DNA of 64,000 bases from Methanovulcanius yangii (GTDB taxonomy: Archaea > Halobacteriota > Methanomicrobia > Methanomicrobiales > Methanomicrobiaceae). The stretch spans positions 859,780-923,779 of the forward strand of contig NZ_LTBL01000001.1 of assembly GCF_018687785.1 (NCBI RefSeq). Reading direction: 5' to 3'. A program made the position numbers and the translations under genes. Of this stretch, positions 35,382 to 44,714 are shown in pieces (position 1 is the first letter of the stretch; each line of letters starts with the position of its first letter). The notes under the pieces were generated by a model. The model searched no databases, was not told the DNA's origin, and saw only the letters and a list, made by a program, of their open reading frames with translations.

Positions 35382-36005
35382 TTATGCAAGGGCAGCGATG
35401 CCCGCATAATCGATCTGGTTATTGAATACGGTCATGTATTCGGGTTTTCCGTTCTCGGTACTCACCCAGACGAAGAACCGGTCGTCGATGTTGACGAGCT
35501 GGGTGTAGGTGTTCTCCGCCTTGTCATTCATGATCCAGGCGGGGTGGCCCGCGACGGTGGTCGTATAATACTGCATATCCGGCGTCTCGAAAGCTACCAT
35601 GGTGTCCCACATCTGGGCGTACCCGGCACCCTCGACGTCCCCTACGTCCTGTATGAAGACCGTCACGGTTATGGACGGGTCGGTCTTGAGTTCATACACC
35701 GCGTAGGCCTGACTGTACGACTGTCCGTCGAAGGTCAGTGTCCCTGCATCGTCCTCGACCGGTACCCAGTTGTTGGTCATGGTCGGGAGGAATGCCTGAA
35801 GCTCAGTATAGTGCACGACCTCGCCGGTTACGCCGCCCACCGGAGGGGCTACATCCCCGCCGGATGCGACGGGCGTTGTGGCTGCCGGGGAGACGGACAT
35901 ATCATCCGTACCGGCGTCGGTACATCCGCACACCCCACATATGGCAACAAGGATAAGGAGCAAAGCAGCGCCCCATCCGAAAATTTTCACGGTAGAATCA
36001 CTCAT
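35382..36005 (-). CDS. Predicted lipoprotein of unknown function
   Basis: 207 residues. The N terminus is a lipoprotein-type signal (GWGAALLLILVAICGVCGC) with Cys after a small residue, followed by a Thr/Ser/Pro-rich linker (SPAATTPVASGG) and a compact beta-rich domain (VHYTELQAFLP, GQSYSQAYAVYEL, VAGHPAWIMND). The domain is similar in feel to secreted proteins common in Methanomicrobiales, but I recognise no named family. The start at 36005 places the signal at the N terminus; upstream frame to 36173 is a shadow of the M1 gene. Confidence 0.78.
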   Translation of the reverse strand: MSDSTVKIFGWGAALLLILVAICGVCGCTDAGTDDMSVSPAATTPVASGGDVAPPVGGVTGEVVHYTELQAFLPTMTNNWVPVEDDAGTLTFDGQSYSQAYAVYELKTDPSITVTVFIQDVGDVEGAGYAQMWDTMVAFETPDMQYYTTTVAGHPAWIMNDKAENTYTQLVNIDDRFFVWVSTENGKPEYMTVFNNQIDYAGIAALA

Positions 36006-36104
36006 AATCACACCATCGGGATGGTATTCATTCATCCGCATAAACACTTTCGAATCATAGGAAATCCCATCTCTTTTTATCCACGGAGCGGGATACGTCC
36101 ATGA

Positions 36105-38930
36105 ATGACTTCTCAACGGCTGTTCCGGTACCTGCGCTCGGATTTCGGGGAGATCCCCGTGCGGGTGCTCCATATGGACCTCACGTTCGACGTGGAGGAC
36201 GAGACGACGACGGTCCGCTCAAAGCTGCATCTGGAATCGGGGGACGCCCCGCTTGCCTCTCTCACCCTGAATGCCAATACCCTCGAAATCCTCGCCGTTT
36301 CCTGTGCATCCTATCCTGTGACCTACGAATACGACCAGGGCAACGCCTTCCTGCACCTGACCTTCGCCACCCCCGTCCCGCCGGAGACACGGTTCGTGGT
36401 TCAGACGACGACCCTCTGTCGGCCGACAGCCAATATCCTGGAAGGTCTTTACTATGATGCGACGCCTGAGGGCGCCCCGCCCCAGCAGATCACACAGTGC
36501 CAGCAATGGGGGTTCCAGCGCATCGTCCCCTGCATCGACGACATGACCGCGAAGTGCACTTATACGACGACGATCATCGCAGATGCCGCCTATACGAATC
36601 TCATCAGCAACGGGGATGTGGATGTCGAGCGCCACCCCGCCTGCAGGGGCAGGGATTCGATCACCTACCACAACTGCACAACGCCGATGGCCCCATACCT
36701 CTTCTTCCTCGGTGTCGGGACCTACGACACCTTCACCCGACCGTTGGAGTATCCCGACGGGACGACCTTCACCCTCGAACTCCTCGTCCCGCCGGGGACG
36801 GATCCCGCCCTTGCAGAAGAGTCACTCGGGATACTTGCCGACTCGATCCTCTGGGTCTATCTCTATACCGGCCCGGAGACCTACGAAAAGCGGGCCATTC
36901 GTGACGACCTCTACCGCCTCTGCCGGGAACGGGACGAACTCATCAGGAGCGGTGCTGCCGAGGAAGAAATCTGGGCACTCCGGGTAGTCCTCGCCGAGAT
37001 GGTCGCGTCCATCGAACCCGGGTACAGGTATACCGGGTCGGTGTACCGCGAGATCGGCATGCAGAACTCCGACTTCGGCGGGATGGAAAACGTCGGCAAC
37101 ACGACGATTACGACAAACCGCATCCTTCCCTTCCCGCAGGCGCCGGACGGTGCGTTCGATTACCTCATCCGGGTGAAGGTGCACGAGTTCTACCACAACC
37201 TGAATGGCTCGGAAGTTACCGGGGCGACGCCCTTCGAGCTCTGGCTCAACGAGGCGGTCACCGTCCACATCGAACAGCAGTATCACGCCTTCCTCTTCGG
37301 GGAAGACTACTCACGCCTCCAGACCGTCCTCACACTTCTCTCTCCGGACGGCGGAACGTTCTACTATGACCGCGGTGCGACATCGATCCCCATCGAACCG
37401 GACGGCTTCAACGACCCGAACGACCTTATCACAGGGGTCACCTACGTGAAGGCCCCTGAAGTGGTGAAGATGATCGAGACGATCGTAGGCCCTAAGACCT
37501 TTGTGAAGGGTCTCGACCTCTACCACACGCGCTACCGCCACGGGAACGCAACGACCGCAGACTGGCTCGCGGCAATGGAGGAGGCATCGGGTGTTCCCCT
37601 TACGGCCTTTGCCGAACCATGGATGAAGAAGACCGGGTTTCCGGTGGTGGCGGTCACCTCCGCCTATGACGCCGGTTCGGGGGTGCTTACCATCACCTTC
37701 GCCAAAACCGAAGGAAGTGAAAAATGGACGTTTCCGTTTGCCTATGCAGCCGTCGGCGAGGACGGAAAAATCCTTGCGGAGGATACGGTCCTCCTGGAGG
37801 ACGAGGCGACGGTCGTCCGGCATGAAGGTATCGATGCCCCGGCGTTTCTCTCCCTCAACCGGGGGTACAGCTTCTATGGGAAGGTCGTGCATTCGGCAAC
37901 CGACGAAGAGCTCCTCCGCCAGGTCAGGGAGGATGACGATATCAGCACCAGGTACGTCGCCTTCGCAACCCTCCTCGACCGGGAGAAGACCCGCCTCATG
38001 GGCGACCCTACAGCTCCGGTGAGCGATCATATCACCACGCTTCTCCCGTCGCTCCTCGCCGATGCCGACCTGATGGCACGGGCCGGCGGGCAGTTCCTGA
38101 CCATCTTCGAGTCGGTCGACGACGAGGCATACGCCCACCGGTACCGGGCGCTCTACGATGCCCGCAGGACGATCCTCAGGGCGACCGCGGAAGCCCACAC
38201 AGACGCCCTTATGGCGGTCTATCACACTCAGCAATCGAAGATCTCCGGCGGAAAGACCCTCCAGGCAAAGATTGCGGATATCAAACACCGGCAGGCGAAG
38301 AACACGGCGCTCGGGATGCTGGCAACGCTCGATACGCCGGAGATCCACGAACTCCTGAAGAGAGCCTTTGTGGAAGCGGCGAACGCCTCCGATCGGCTGA
38401 CGGCATTTACGGCGATCATCAACAGCACCTCCCGTGAGCGGATGCACATCCTCTGGGACTACATGCGCACCGCCCGGGAGCACCCCGTCATGTGGGAGGG
38501 GTTCCTTGCGGCGGTGGCATCCCTTGCAACGGAGGACGCGACGACCGTCGTGCGCGAGGTGATGGCCTCCTGTGCATTCTCTATCGAACAGGCCAATGAT
38601 CAGCGGGCCCTTCTGGGGCGGTTCGCCCAGAACAAGAAGGTCTCGCTCCAGACGGCAGAGGGTCGGCGGTTCCTCTTCGAGATCATAACAACACTCGCGC
38701 CGGTGAACGAGTACAGCACTGTGGGCATCCTTTCGGTCCTCGGCAACATCGACCGGATGGAGGTGGAGTATCACCTGCCCCTCATCGACCTCCTTCTCGA
38801 TGTCCTCAAAGAGGTCCCCCCAGAGACGGCTCCCTCGGTGCACAACACCGCCCGGCGTCTCCTCCAGGGGTCACCAGGAGCGCGGGCACATTTTGAACGG
38901 GTGCGGAAGAGGACCTTTCCCCACTTCTGA
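36105..38930 (+). CDS. M1 family metallopeptidase (aminopeptidase N-like)
   Basis: 941 residues. The M1 exopeptidase motif GGMEN is at 325-329 and the zinc site HEFYH at 360-364 with the third ligand Glu383 (18 residues between His364 and Glu383). An N-terminal beta domain, the catalytic domain, a beta segment and a long helical C-terminal domain (~600-940) follow the ERAP/PepN plan. A helical insertion of ~50 residues (RLCRERDELIRSGAAEEEIW) sits before GGMEN. No signal peptide, so it is cytosolic and removes N-terminal amino acids from peptides. A TATA-like TTTTTATCC lies about 30 bases upstream. Confidence 0.93.
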   Translation: MTSQRLFRYLRSDFGEIPVRVLHMDLTFDVEDETTTVRSKLHLESGDAPLASLTLNANTLEILAVSCASYPVTYEYDQGNAFLHLTFATPVPPETRFVVQTTTLCRPTANILEGLYYDATPEGAPPQQITQCQQWGFQRIVPCIDDMTAKCTYTTTIIADAAYTNLISNGDVDVERHPACRGRDSITYHNCTTPMAPYLFFLGVGTYDTFTRPLEYPDGTTFTLELLVPPGTDPALAEESLGILADSILWVYLYTGPETYEKRAIRDDLYRLCRERDELIRSGAAEEEIWALRVVLAEMVASIEPGYRYTGSVYREIGMQNSDFGGMENVGNTTITTNRILPFPQAPDGAFDYLIRVKVHEFYHNLNGSEVTGATPFELWLNEAVTVHIEQQYHAFLFGEDYSRLQTVLTLLSPDGGTFYYDRGATSIPIEPDGFNDPNDLITGVTYVKAPEVVKMIETIVGPKTFVKGLDLYHTRYRHGNATTADWLAAMEEASGVPLTAFAEPWMKKTGFPVVAVTSAYDAGSGVLTITFAKTEGSEKWTFPFAYAAVGEDGKILAEDTVLLEDEATVVRHEGIDAPAFLSLNRGYSFYGKVVHSATDEELLRQVREDDDISTRYVAFATLLDREKTRLMGDPTAPVSDHITTLLPSLLADADLMARAGGQFLTIFESVDDEAYAHRYRALYDARRTILRATAEAHTDALMAVYHTQQSKISGGKTLQAKIADIKHRQAKNTALGMLATLDTPEIHELLKRAFVEAANASDRLTAFTAIINSTSRERMHILWDYMRTAREHPVMWEGFLAAVASLATEDATTVVREVMASCAFSIEQANDQRALLGRFAQNKKVSLQTAEGRRFLFEIITTLAPVNEYSTVGILSVLGNIDRMEVEYHLPLIDLLLDVLKEVPPETAPSVHNTARRLLQGSPGARAHFERVRKRTFPHF

Positions 38931-39038
38931 AGATCTTCGGGCAATATAAGCACCTGCCCTTTCCCCTCCCGAACAGTTCCATTTTTCCCGAAGCTCCCGG
39001 GGAGGATGACGGGCTCCTGACCACCCTGTCTGGTAACA

Positions 39039-39049
39039 CATAAATATCC
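39039..39049 (+). promoter_or_regulatory. TATA box of the aldolase gene
   Basis: CATAAATATCC, ending 21 bases before the ATG at 39070. The spacing points to a nearly leaderless transcript. Confidence 0.55.
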
Positions 39050-39069
39050 ACTTACTGAAAGGATTGGGT

Positions 39070-39987
39070 ATGACAGAGGAGCTTGAAATCATCATCCCCC
39101 TCGATGTGCCCGAGTCCGCAAAAGCGGCATATCTGGAGAACTATCTCACCATCACGCAGGATTCCGGTCACCTGATGCTCTTTGCCGGCGACCAGAAATT
39201 CGAGCATATGAACGACGACTTCTACGGCGAGGGCATCGCCGAAGACGACGCCGACCCCGAACACCTCTTCCGTATCGCAGACGAGAGCAGAATAGGGGTC
39301 TTCGCGACACAGATCGGTCTCATCAACCGCTACGGGATGGACTACCCGGACGTCCCCTACCTTGTGAAGATGAACTCGAAGACGCATCTCGTCAAGACCG
39401 CCCAGAAGGACCCGCTCTCCCAGCAGCTCTACACGGTCGACCAGATCATGGACATCAGGGAACGCACCGCCCTCGACATTGCAGGCATCGGGTATACCAT
39501 CTACCTCGGCAGCGAGTACGAGCCCCAGATGCTTACCGAGGCGGCCCAGCTGATCTACGACGCCCACCAGGCGGGCCTCGTGACGGTGCTCTGGATCTAC
39601 CCCCGCGGAACAGCCGTGAAGGACGAGAAGGACCCGCACCTCATCGCTGGCGCCGCAGGTGTCGCCGCATCGCTCGGGAGCGACTTCGTGAAGGTCAACG
39701 CCCCGAAAAAGGACGGCAAATCCTCAGCCGACCAGCTTATCGAAGCGACGAAGGCTGCCGGCAGGACGAAGGTCGTCTGTGCGGGCGGCTCCTCCACCAC
39801 GCCCGAGGCGTTCCTCCAGCAGCTCTACGACCAGATCCACATCGGCGGCTGCGCCGGAAATGCAACCGGCAGAAACATCCACCAGAAGCCCCTCGACGAA
39901 GCGGTCCGCATGTGCAACGCCATCTCGGCTATCACCGTGGACGATGCATCGGTCGAAGAAGCCGTCGCGATTTACAAAGGGGAATAA
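39070..39987 (+). CDS. Class I fructose-bisphosphate aldolase, archaeal (DhnA-like)
   Basis: 305 residues, TIM-barrel aldolase. LFAGDQKFEH near residue 40 and the Schiff-base lysine in DFVKVNAPKK near 210 match archaeal class I aldolases; GGSSTTPEAFLQ and CAGNATGRNIHQ form the phosphate-binding end. It would interconvert fructose 1,6-bisphosphate and triose phosphates, mainly gluconeogenic in methanogens. The related shikimate-pathway enzyme (ADTH synthase) is shorter (~265) and lacks the ~30-residue N-terminal extension. ATG 39070 is chosen over the TTG at 39064. Confidence 0.85.
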   Translation: MTEELEIIIPLDVPESAKAAYLENYLTITQDSGHLMLFAGDQKFEHMNDDFYGEGIAEDDADPEHLFRIADESRIGVFATQIGLINRYGMDYPDVPYLVKMNSKTHLVKTAQKDPLSQQLYTVDQIMDIRERTALDIAGIGYTIYLGSEYEPQMLTEAAQLIYDAHQAGLVTVLWIYPRGTAVKDEKDPHLIAGAAGVAASLGSDFVKVNAPKKDGKSSADQLIEATKAAGRTKVVCAGGSSTTPEAFLQQLYDQIHIGGCAGNATGRNIHQKPLDEAVRMCNAISAITVDDASVEEAVAIYKGE

Positions 39988-40220
39988 AAGAACAATATCA
40001 AAAGGGCCCGTCCGGCGGATACGGCAGGCGCTCAGCACCTGCCGGCATGCCCGGACGGGCCACAATTATTTGTAATACGTATCCTTCCCGTTCTGCGGGT
40101 GGAAGACACCGGGGAAGGACTACATAATTTGTCCGGAAAAATGGGAGCTTCGACGTTTTCCGTTGCATTTACACCAGAGGGGTCTCTCAAAGTCACTTCG
40201 TCTGTTTGACCCCCCCATAT
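39988..40220. other. Hairpin-rich convergent intergenic region
   Basis: 233 bases between the aldolase and rsgA, which face each other. It holds the large nested hairpin at 40005-40061, a second pairing TCCTTCCC (40082-40089) with GGGAAGGA further on, and an imperfect dyad GGTCTCTCAAA...TTTGACC close to the end of rsgA. Some of this must be transcript ends; no coding frame is convincing. Confidence 0.6.
40005..40061 (+). terminator. Nested stem-loop after the aldolase gene
   Basis: Outer arms GGCCCGTCCGG (40005-40015) and CCGGACGGGCC (40051-40061) pair perfectly over 11 bp; inside, CGGCAGG (40022-40028) pairs with CCTGCCG (40038-40044). It starts 18 bases after the stop. It is followed by AT-rich sequence but not a long T run, so it may stabilise the mRNA end or belong to a small RNA rather than be an intrinsic terminator. 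Confidence 0.55.
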
Positions 40221-41315
40221 TCAATACCTCTTGTCCTTCCGAAACTCCTTTGCGGCCTTTCCAATCCATTTATACTTCTTCTTCTCGATGCGTTTGAGGC
40301 CGATCTCGTTCTTTTCTGCCTGGAAGTCGAGTTCCTTACTCAGCCGAAGGAAACTATCGAGCCGTTTTTCGGAGAGAGTGCCAGCCTCGACCGCCTCCCT
40401 GACCGCACAACCGGGTTCGCTTTCATGGCGGCAGTCGGGATACCGGCAACCCGCCGCAAGTTCGATTATGTCGGCGAAGGTCTCTCCGATACCCGCGGCG
40501 GCGTTTCCCAGCTGGATCTCCCGGATGCCGGGATTGTCGATGATCATCGCCCCGCCGGGGAGGGAAAAGAGCTGACGGACGGTGGTGGTGTGCCGCCCCT
40601 TCTCGTCGCGGCTTCGCACCCTTCCGGTCTCCTGCACGTCAGCGTCGAGAAGGGCGTTGATGAGCGTCGACTTGCCCACCCCTGACGACCCGACGAGAAC
40701 GACGGTCGTCCCGGATTCGAGGAACGGGTCCAGGGCCGAAAGGCCGGCCCCTTCGCGGGCGCTCACCGTCACCACCGGCACCGTCCCTGCCACTTCCGCG
40801 GCCTCGGCGGCCACGCCGGCGGGGTCATCCGTCAGATCAGATTTGTTGATCACGATCACCGGCCGTGCACCGGCGGCATGGACAACCGCAAGATAGCGCT
40901 CGAGCCGACGGAGATTGAAGTCGGAACCGGCTGCCGTGACGATGAAGACAATGTCGACATTCGCCGCAATCGCCTGTTCCGCACCGCCCTCACCCGGCGC
41001 CCCGCGTGAGAGCATGCTCCGCCGGGGAAGAACATCGACGATCATCCGCGATCCCGTATCGGGCTGGTCCAGCAGCACCACAAAATCCCCCACGGCAGGC
41101 ACCTTCCCGAGGCGTCGCAGGGCCCCGGAAATACCGACCCGCAGCGAGCCCTGCGGGATAAGGACATCGAAGACGGTCTTGTGCCGGCATGCTACCCTCC
41201 CGGCGGCATACGGGCCGCTGTACCGGGAAAACGCCGCTTCAAGCTCTTCATCCCACCCGAGCTCTTCAAGCGTTGCGGGGCCGTTTAGCCCACAGGAATC
41301 TGCCGTTGTGGTCAT
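40221..41315 (-). CDS. rsgA: Ribosome small subunit-dependent GTPase A
   Basis: 364 residues with the circularly permuted G motifs of RsgA/YjeQ in order: G4 INKSD, G5 TVSARE, G1 [10 protein letters not shown]3 DNPGIRE, after an N-terminal OB-fold. A zinc site [14 protein letters not shown] follows. RsgA helps mature the bacterial 30S subunit; it is rare in archaea, so lateral transfer from bacteria is likely. ATG 41315 is chosen; an in-frame GTG at 41342 lies in a probable promoter (AGATATATTG on the coding strand). Confidence 0.93.
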   Translation of the reverse strand: MTTTADSCGLNGPATLEELGWDEELEAAFSRYSGPYAAGRVACRHKTVFDVLIPQGSLRVGISGALRRLGKVPAVGDFVVLLDQPDTGSRMIVDVLPRRSMLSRGAPGEGGAEQAIAANVDIVFIVTAAGSDFNLRRLERYLAVVHAAGARPVIVINKSDLTDDPAGVAAEAAEVAGTVPVVTVSAREGAGLSALDPFLESGTTVVLVGSSGVGKSTLINALLDADVQETGRVRSRDEKGRHTTTVRQLFSLPGGAMIIDNPGIREIQLGNAAAGIGETFADIIELAAGCRYPDCRHESEPGCAVREAVEAGTLSEKRLDSFLRLSKELDFQAEKNEIGLKRIEKKKYKWIGKAAKEFRKDKRY

Positions 41316-41391
41316 GATCAAATCCCTTACAATATATCTCACGGATCATCAAATGCTTTCCCCGACCACGCTGGAGGGGAGGTATGAAAGA

Positions 41392-42174
41392 CTATTCCTC
41401 GAGTTCCAGCACAATCGGACAATGATCCGACCCGTAGACATCCGTCATCATGTACGATGCCGCTACCTTCTCCGCGAGTCCCTCGTTTACGAAGAAGTAG
41501 TCGATCCTCCAGCCGACATTACGCTCCCTCGCCCTCGTCTTCAAATCCCACCACGAATAGTGACCGCCCTCTGCCTCGAACATACGGAAGGTGTCGATGA
41601 AGCCCGCGGCGATGAGGCGGTCGATCCATTCCCGCTCGACGGGGAGGAATCCCGATATCTTCTCGTTCTCCTTCGGGCGGGTGAGGTCGAGGTCGGTGTG
41701 GGCGGTGTTTACGTCACCGCAGATGACGACGTTGTTGCCGTCCTCGACAAGGGCGGTGACATAGTCGAGGCACTCCTCGTAGAAGTCGAGCTTGTACTGG
41801 AGCCGCTCCTTTGACGCCTTGCCGTTGGGAAAGTAGATATTGCAGAGGTAAAAGCCCGGGTGCCCGGTCACCATCACCCGTCCCTCACCGTCGAAGCGGC
41901 CGGTTGCAAACCCGGGCCCTTCCGAGAGCGGCTCCTTTCGGCTGTAGGTGACGACACCGCTATAGCCCTTCCGCTCCGCCCAGGCAAATGAGGAGAAGTA
42001 CCCCGGCGGATGGCGGATGAGGGCAGGGAGCTGGTCAGGGTGGGCCTTCGTTTCCTGTATGCAGACGATGTCGGTCTCCTCGTCGAAGACCTCGGTAAAA
42101 TTGCCCTTCTTTGCGACCGCCCTGATACCGTTCACATTCCAGGAGATGATCCGCGTCGTCGATGTCTTTGCCAT
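41392..42174 (-). CDS. xthA: Exodeoxyribonuclease III / AP endonuclease
   Basis: 260 residues, exonuclease III fold: ISWNVNGIRA at the N terminus, IQETKAH (metal Glu), CGDVNTAHTDLD (Asp/Asn), and SDHCPIVLEL at the C terminus with the catalytic Asp-His. It cuts at abasic sites and removes 3' blocking groups. It lies head to head with the carotenoid operon across ~190 bases. Confidence 0.95.
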   Translation of the reverse strand: MAKTSTTRIISWNVNGIRAVAKKGNFTEVFDEETDIVCIQETKAHPDQLPALIRHPPGYFSSFAWAERKGYSGVVTYSRKEPLSEGPGFATGRFDGEGRVMVTGHPGFYLCNIYFPNGKASKERLQYKLDFYEECLDYVTALVEDGNNVVICGDVNTAHTDLDLTRPKENEKISGFLPVEREWIDRLIAAGFIDTFRMFEAEGGHYSWWDLKTRARERNVGWRIDYFFVNEGLAEKVAASYMMTDVYGSDHCPIVLELEE

Positions 42175-42308
42175 GTATCCGCACCCGTCCGAGTCGTTCA
42201 GGGCTGCACATCAGCCCTCTATTTTTTCATTATGCCTCTCATTCCTTAAAATCTGCCCGACCGGAGGGGGCGGCGTCCAGGTATCTCGAGAATGCGCCTG
42301 CCGGGGAA

Positions 42309-42319
42309 AGATATATGAG
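42309..42319 (+). promoter_or_regulatory. TATA box of the carotenoid operon
   Basis: AGATATATGAG, centred about 49 bases before the crtI ATG at 42363, implying a ~25-base leader that contains the GGGGGTG ribosome-binding site. Confidence 0.55.
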
Positions 42320-42362
42320 GGCGTCTGCTATAGGTAGCGCAACGACACATTGGGGGTGTCAG

Positions 42363-43844
42363 ATGAAAATTGGGATTATTGGGGCAGGATTTGGGGGACT
42401 TTCAGCCGGTGCGCTCCTTGCACAGGCGGGATACGACGTCACCATATTTGAGAAGAACGAGTGTATCGGCGGACGGGCGAGCATCTACAGCGAGGGAGGC
42501 TACACCTTTGACATGGGGCCGTCGTGGTACCTCATGCCGGATGTCTACGAGCGCTTCTATGCGGCTTTCGGCAAGCGGCCGCAGGACTACTTCGACCTTC
42601 CGCGGCTCGACCCGTCGTACCGTATCTATTTCGGCGATGAAAAGGTCGTCGACATCGCCGCCGACCTCAGGAAGAACTACGAACTCTTCGATTCATTCGA
42701 GGACGGCGGGGCGGAGAAGCTGAAGGCCTACCTCGCCTCGGCAAAGGAGAAATACGAGCTCTCCACCGACATCCTCTACAAGGACTACCGCTCGGTCCTC
42801 GACTTCTTCGACGGCAGACTCATCATGGAAGGGCGAAAAATGCACCCCTTCGAACACCTCGACACCTTCGTTGCAAAGTACTTCACGAGCAGCGAGGCCA
42901 GAAAGATCGTCGAGTACTCGATAGGGTTTCTCGGCGGGGCACCCGACAATACCCCATCCTTCTACCACATCATGTCCCACATCGATCTAACCATGGGCGT
43001 CTTCTATCCTGAGGGCGGGATGCGAACCGTCGCCCGGTCGATCGAAGCGATCGCGGCATCCCACGGGACAAAGGTCCGCCTGAACGAACCGGTGACGGCA
43101 ATTGAGGTCGAGGACGGAAGAGCAAGGGCCGTCGTCACCGAACAGGGGCGCTACGACTGCGACATCGTCCTCGTCAACGCCGACTACGCCTTCTGCGAGC
43201 TCGAACTGCTGGAAAGAGAGCACCGGACCTACGACGAACACTACTGGGAGAAGCGCGTCATGGCGCCCTCCGCGATGGTCGCCTACCTCGGGGTGAACAG
43301 GCAGTTCGAAAGCCTCGCCCACCACACGCTCTTTCTCGACAAGGACTGGGAGGACGGCTTCGACGTGATCTTCGACCCCTCGAAGGCCGCCTGGCCGGAG
43401 CACCCGTCCTACTACGTAAACGTTCCCTCCCGGACCGACCCGACGGCTGCCCCGGAGGGCAAGGACACCCTTTTCATCCTCATTCCGCTCGCACCGGGGC
43501 TGGAGGACACCCCCGAACGGCGGCAGGCGTTTTTGGATGAGATCCTGAACGATCTGGAGGCAAAGACCGGCGACGACATACGCGGCGCCATCGAGGTGCA
43601 GCGGATCTTCGCCCTCGGTGACTTTGCGGACCGGTACAACGCCTACAAGGGTACCGCCCTCGGCCTCTCGCACACGCTCTTCCAGACAGCGCTCTGGCGT
43701 CCGGCGCACAAAAGCAAAAAAGTGGAGAACCTCTATTACACCGGGCACTACACCCACCCGGGTATCGGGGTCCCGATGGTGCTCATCTCATCACATATCG
43801 TGGCAGAGGAGATCCGGGACGCATTTCCGCCGGAGGAGGGGTGA
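42363..43844 (+). CDS. crtI: Phytoene desaturase-type carotenoid oxidoreductase
   Basis: 493 residues. FAD-binding dinucleotide motif IGIIGAGFGGLSAGALLAQ at the start, GGRASIYSEGGYTFDMGPSW, and the C-terminal signature YYTGHYTHPGIGVPMVL typical of CrtI-family desaturases. It would convert phytoene to lycopene or a related polyene. The ATG at 42363 has GGGGGTG nearby; the frame open further upstream is not conserved. First gene of a four-gene operon with crtB, a UbiA-family gene and cruF. Whether this one enzyme also makes the later 3,4-desaturation, done by CrtD in haloarchaea, is unknown. Confidence 0.9.
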   Translation: MKIGIIGAGFGGLSAGALLAQAGYDVTIFEKNECIGGRASIYSEGGYTFDMGPSWYLMPDVYERFYAAFGKRPQDYFDLPRLDPSYRIYFGDEKVVDIAADLRKNYELFDSFEDGGAEKLKAYLASAKEKYELSTDILYKDYRSVLDFFDGRLIMEGRKMHPFEHLDTFVAKYFTSSEARKIVEYSIGFLGGAPDNTPSFYHIMSHIDLTMGVFYPEGGMRTVARSIEAIAASHGTKVRLNEPVTAIEVEDGRARAVVTEQGRYDCDIVLVNADYAFCELELLEREHRTYDEHYWEKRVMAPSAMVAYLGVNRQFESLAHHTLFLDKDWEDGFDVIFDPSKAAWPEHPSYYVNVPSRTDPTAAPEGKDTLFILIPLAPGLEDTPERRQAFLDEILNDLEAKTGDDIRGAIEVQRIFALGDFADRYNAYKGTALGLSHTLFQTALWRPAHKSKKVENLYYTGHYTHPGIGVPMVLISSHIVAEEIRDAFPPEEG

Positions 43845-43853
43845 ACCGCCCTC

Positions 43854-44714
43854 ATGGTGCACCGGAAGCTCTTTTCGATCTTCAGGCAGGGGAGCACGAC
43901 ATACTTCTACAGTACGCTCTTCTTCCCCCGGGGGATTCGTGAGAAGGTCTTCGTCCTCTACAGCTTCGTCCGGGTCGCAGACGACTACGTCGACGCCATC
44001 CCCCAGCATGCTGACGAATTTTATGCCTTTCGGGATGCTTACCGGCAGGCCTGTGCCGGAACACCCGCAGACAACGTAGTCATCGACTCATTCGTGGAGC
44101 TGATGTCGACCTGCCGCTTCGACCCCGGGTGGGTGGAGGCATTCCTCGCCTCGATGGAGGCAGACCTCACCCATACCCCATACAGCACCATCGAAGACCT
44201 CGAAACCTACCTGTACGGCTCGTCCGAGGTGATCGGCCTCATGATGGCACGGATCCTGGACCTCCCCGAGGCCTCATGGGGAGCCGCCAGGGCGCTCGGC
44301 AAGGCAATGCAGCTCATCAACTTCATCCGTGACATCGAGGAGGACTGCCATATGGGGCGAACCTATCTCCCTGCCGAGGAGTATGAGGCCTGCGGCCTTG
44401 CCGGGATAACGGAGGCAGACGCCCGCCGCGACCCGGAGGCATTCGGGATGTTTCTCCACGGTCAGATCGACCGGTACGAGGAGTGGCGGGACATGGGCGA
44501 AGACGGGTACCGGTATATCCCGTTCCGGTACCTGATCCCCATCCGCACCGCCTCGGACATGTACTCATGGACAGCACGGGTGATCGCCCGCGATCCTATG
44601 GCGGTCTTCCGGGAAAAAGTGAAGCCGACGCCACTGCGGGTCGTCTCCGGGGTGGCACGAAATATCGCACGCCCGCCCGGCAGGGGGCGAACCGACTCCC
44701 ATGTCCTTCGCTGA
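43854..44714 (+). CDS. crtB: Phytoene/squalene synthase family protein
   Basis: 286 residues. Both Asp-rich motifs are present: DDYVD near residue 43 and DIEED near 163 (LINFIRDIEED), plus YLYGSSEVIGLMM typical of phytoene synthases. It condenses two prenyl diphosphates head to head: geranylgeranyl for C40 phytoene, or farnesyl for C30 dehydrosqualene. The neighbours point to C40. Starts nine bases after crtI and overlaps the next gene by 14 bases. Confidence 0.9.
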   Translation: MVHRKLFSIFRQGSTTYFYSTLFFPRGIREKVFVLYSFVRVADDYVDAIPQHADEFYAFRDAYRQACAGTPADNVVIDSFVELMSTCRFDPGWVEAFLASMEADLTHTPYSTIEDLETYLYGSSEVIGLMMARILDLPEASWGAARALGKAMQLINFIRDIEEDCHMGRTYLPAEEYEACGLAGITEADARRDPEAFGMFLHGQIDRYEEWRDMGEDGYRYIPFRYLIPIRTASDMYSWTARVIARDPMAVFREKVKPTPLRVVSGVARNIARPPGRGRTDSHVLR

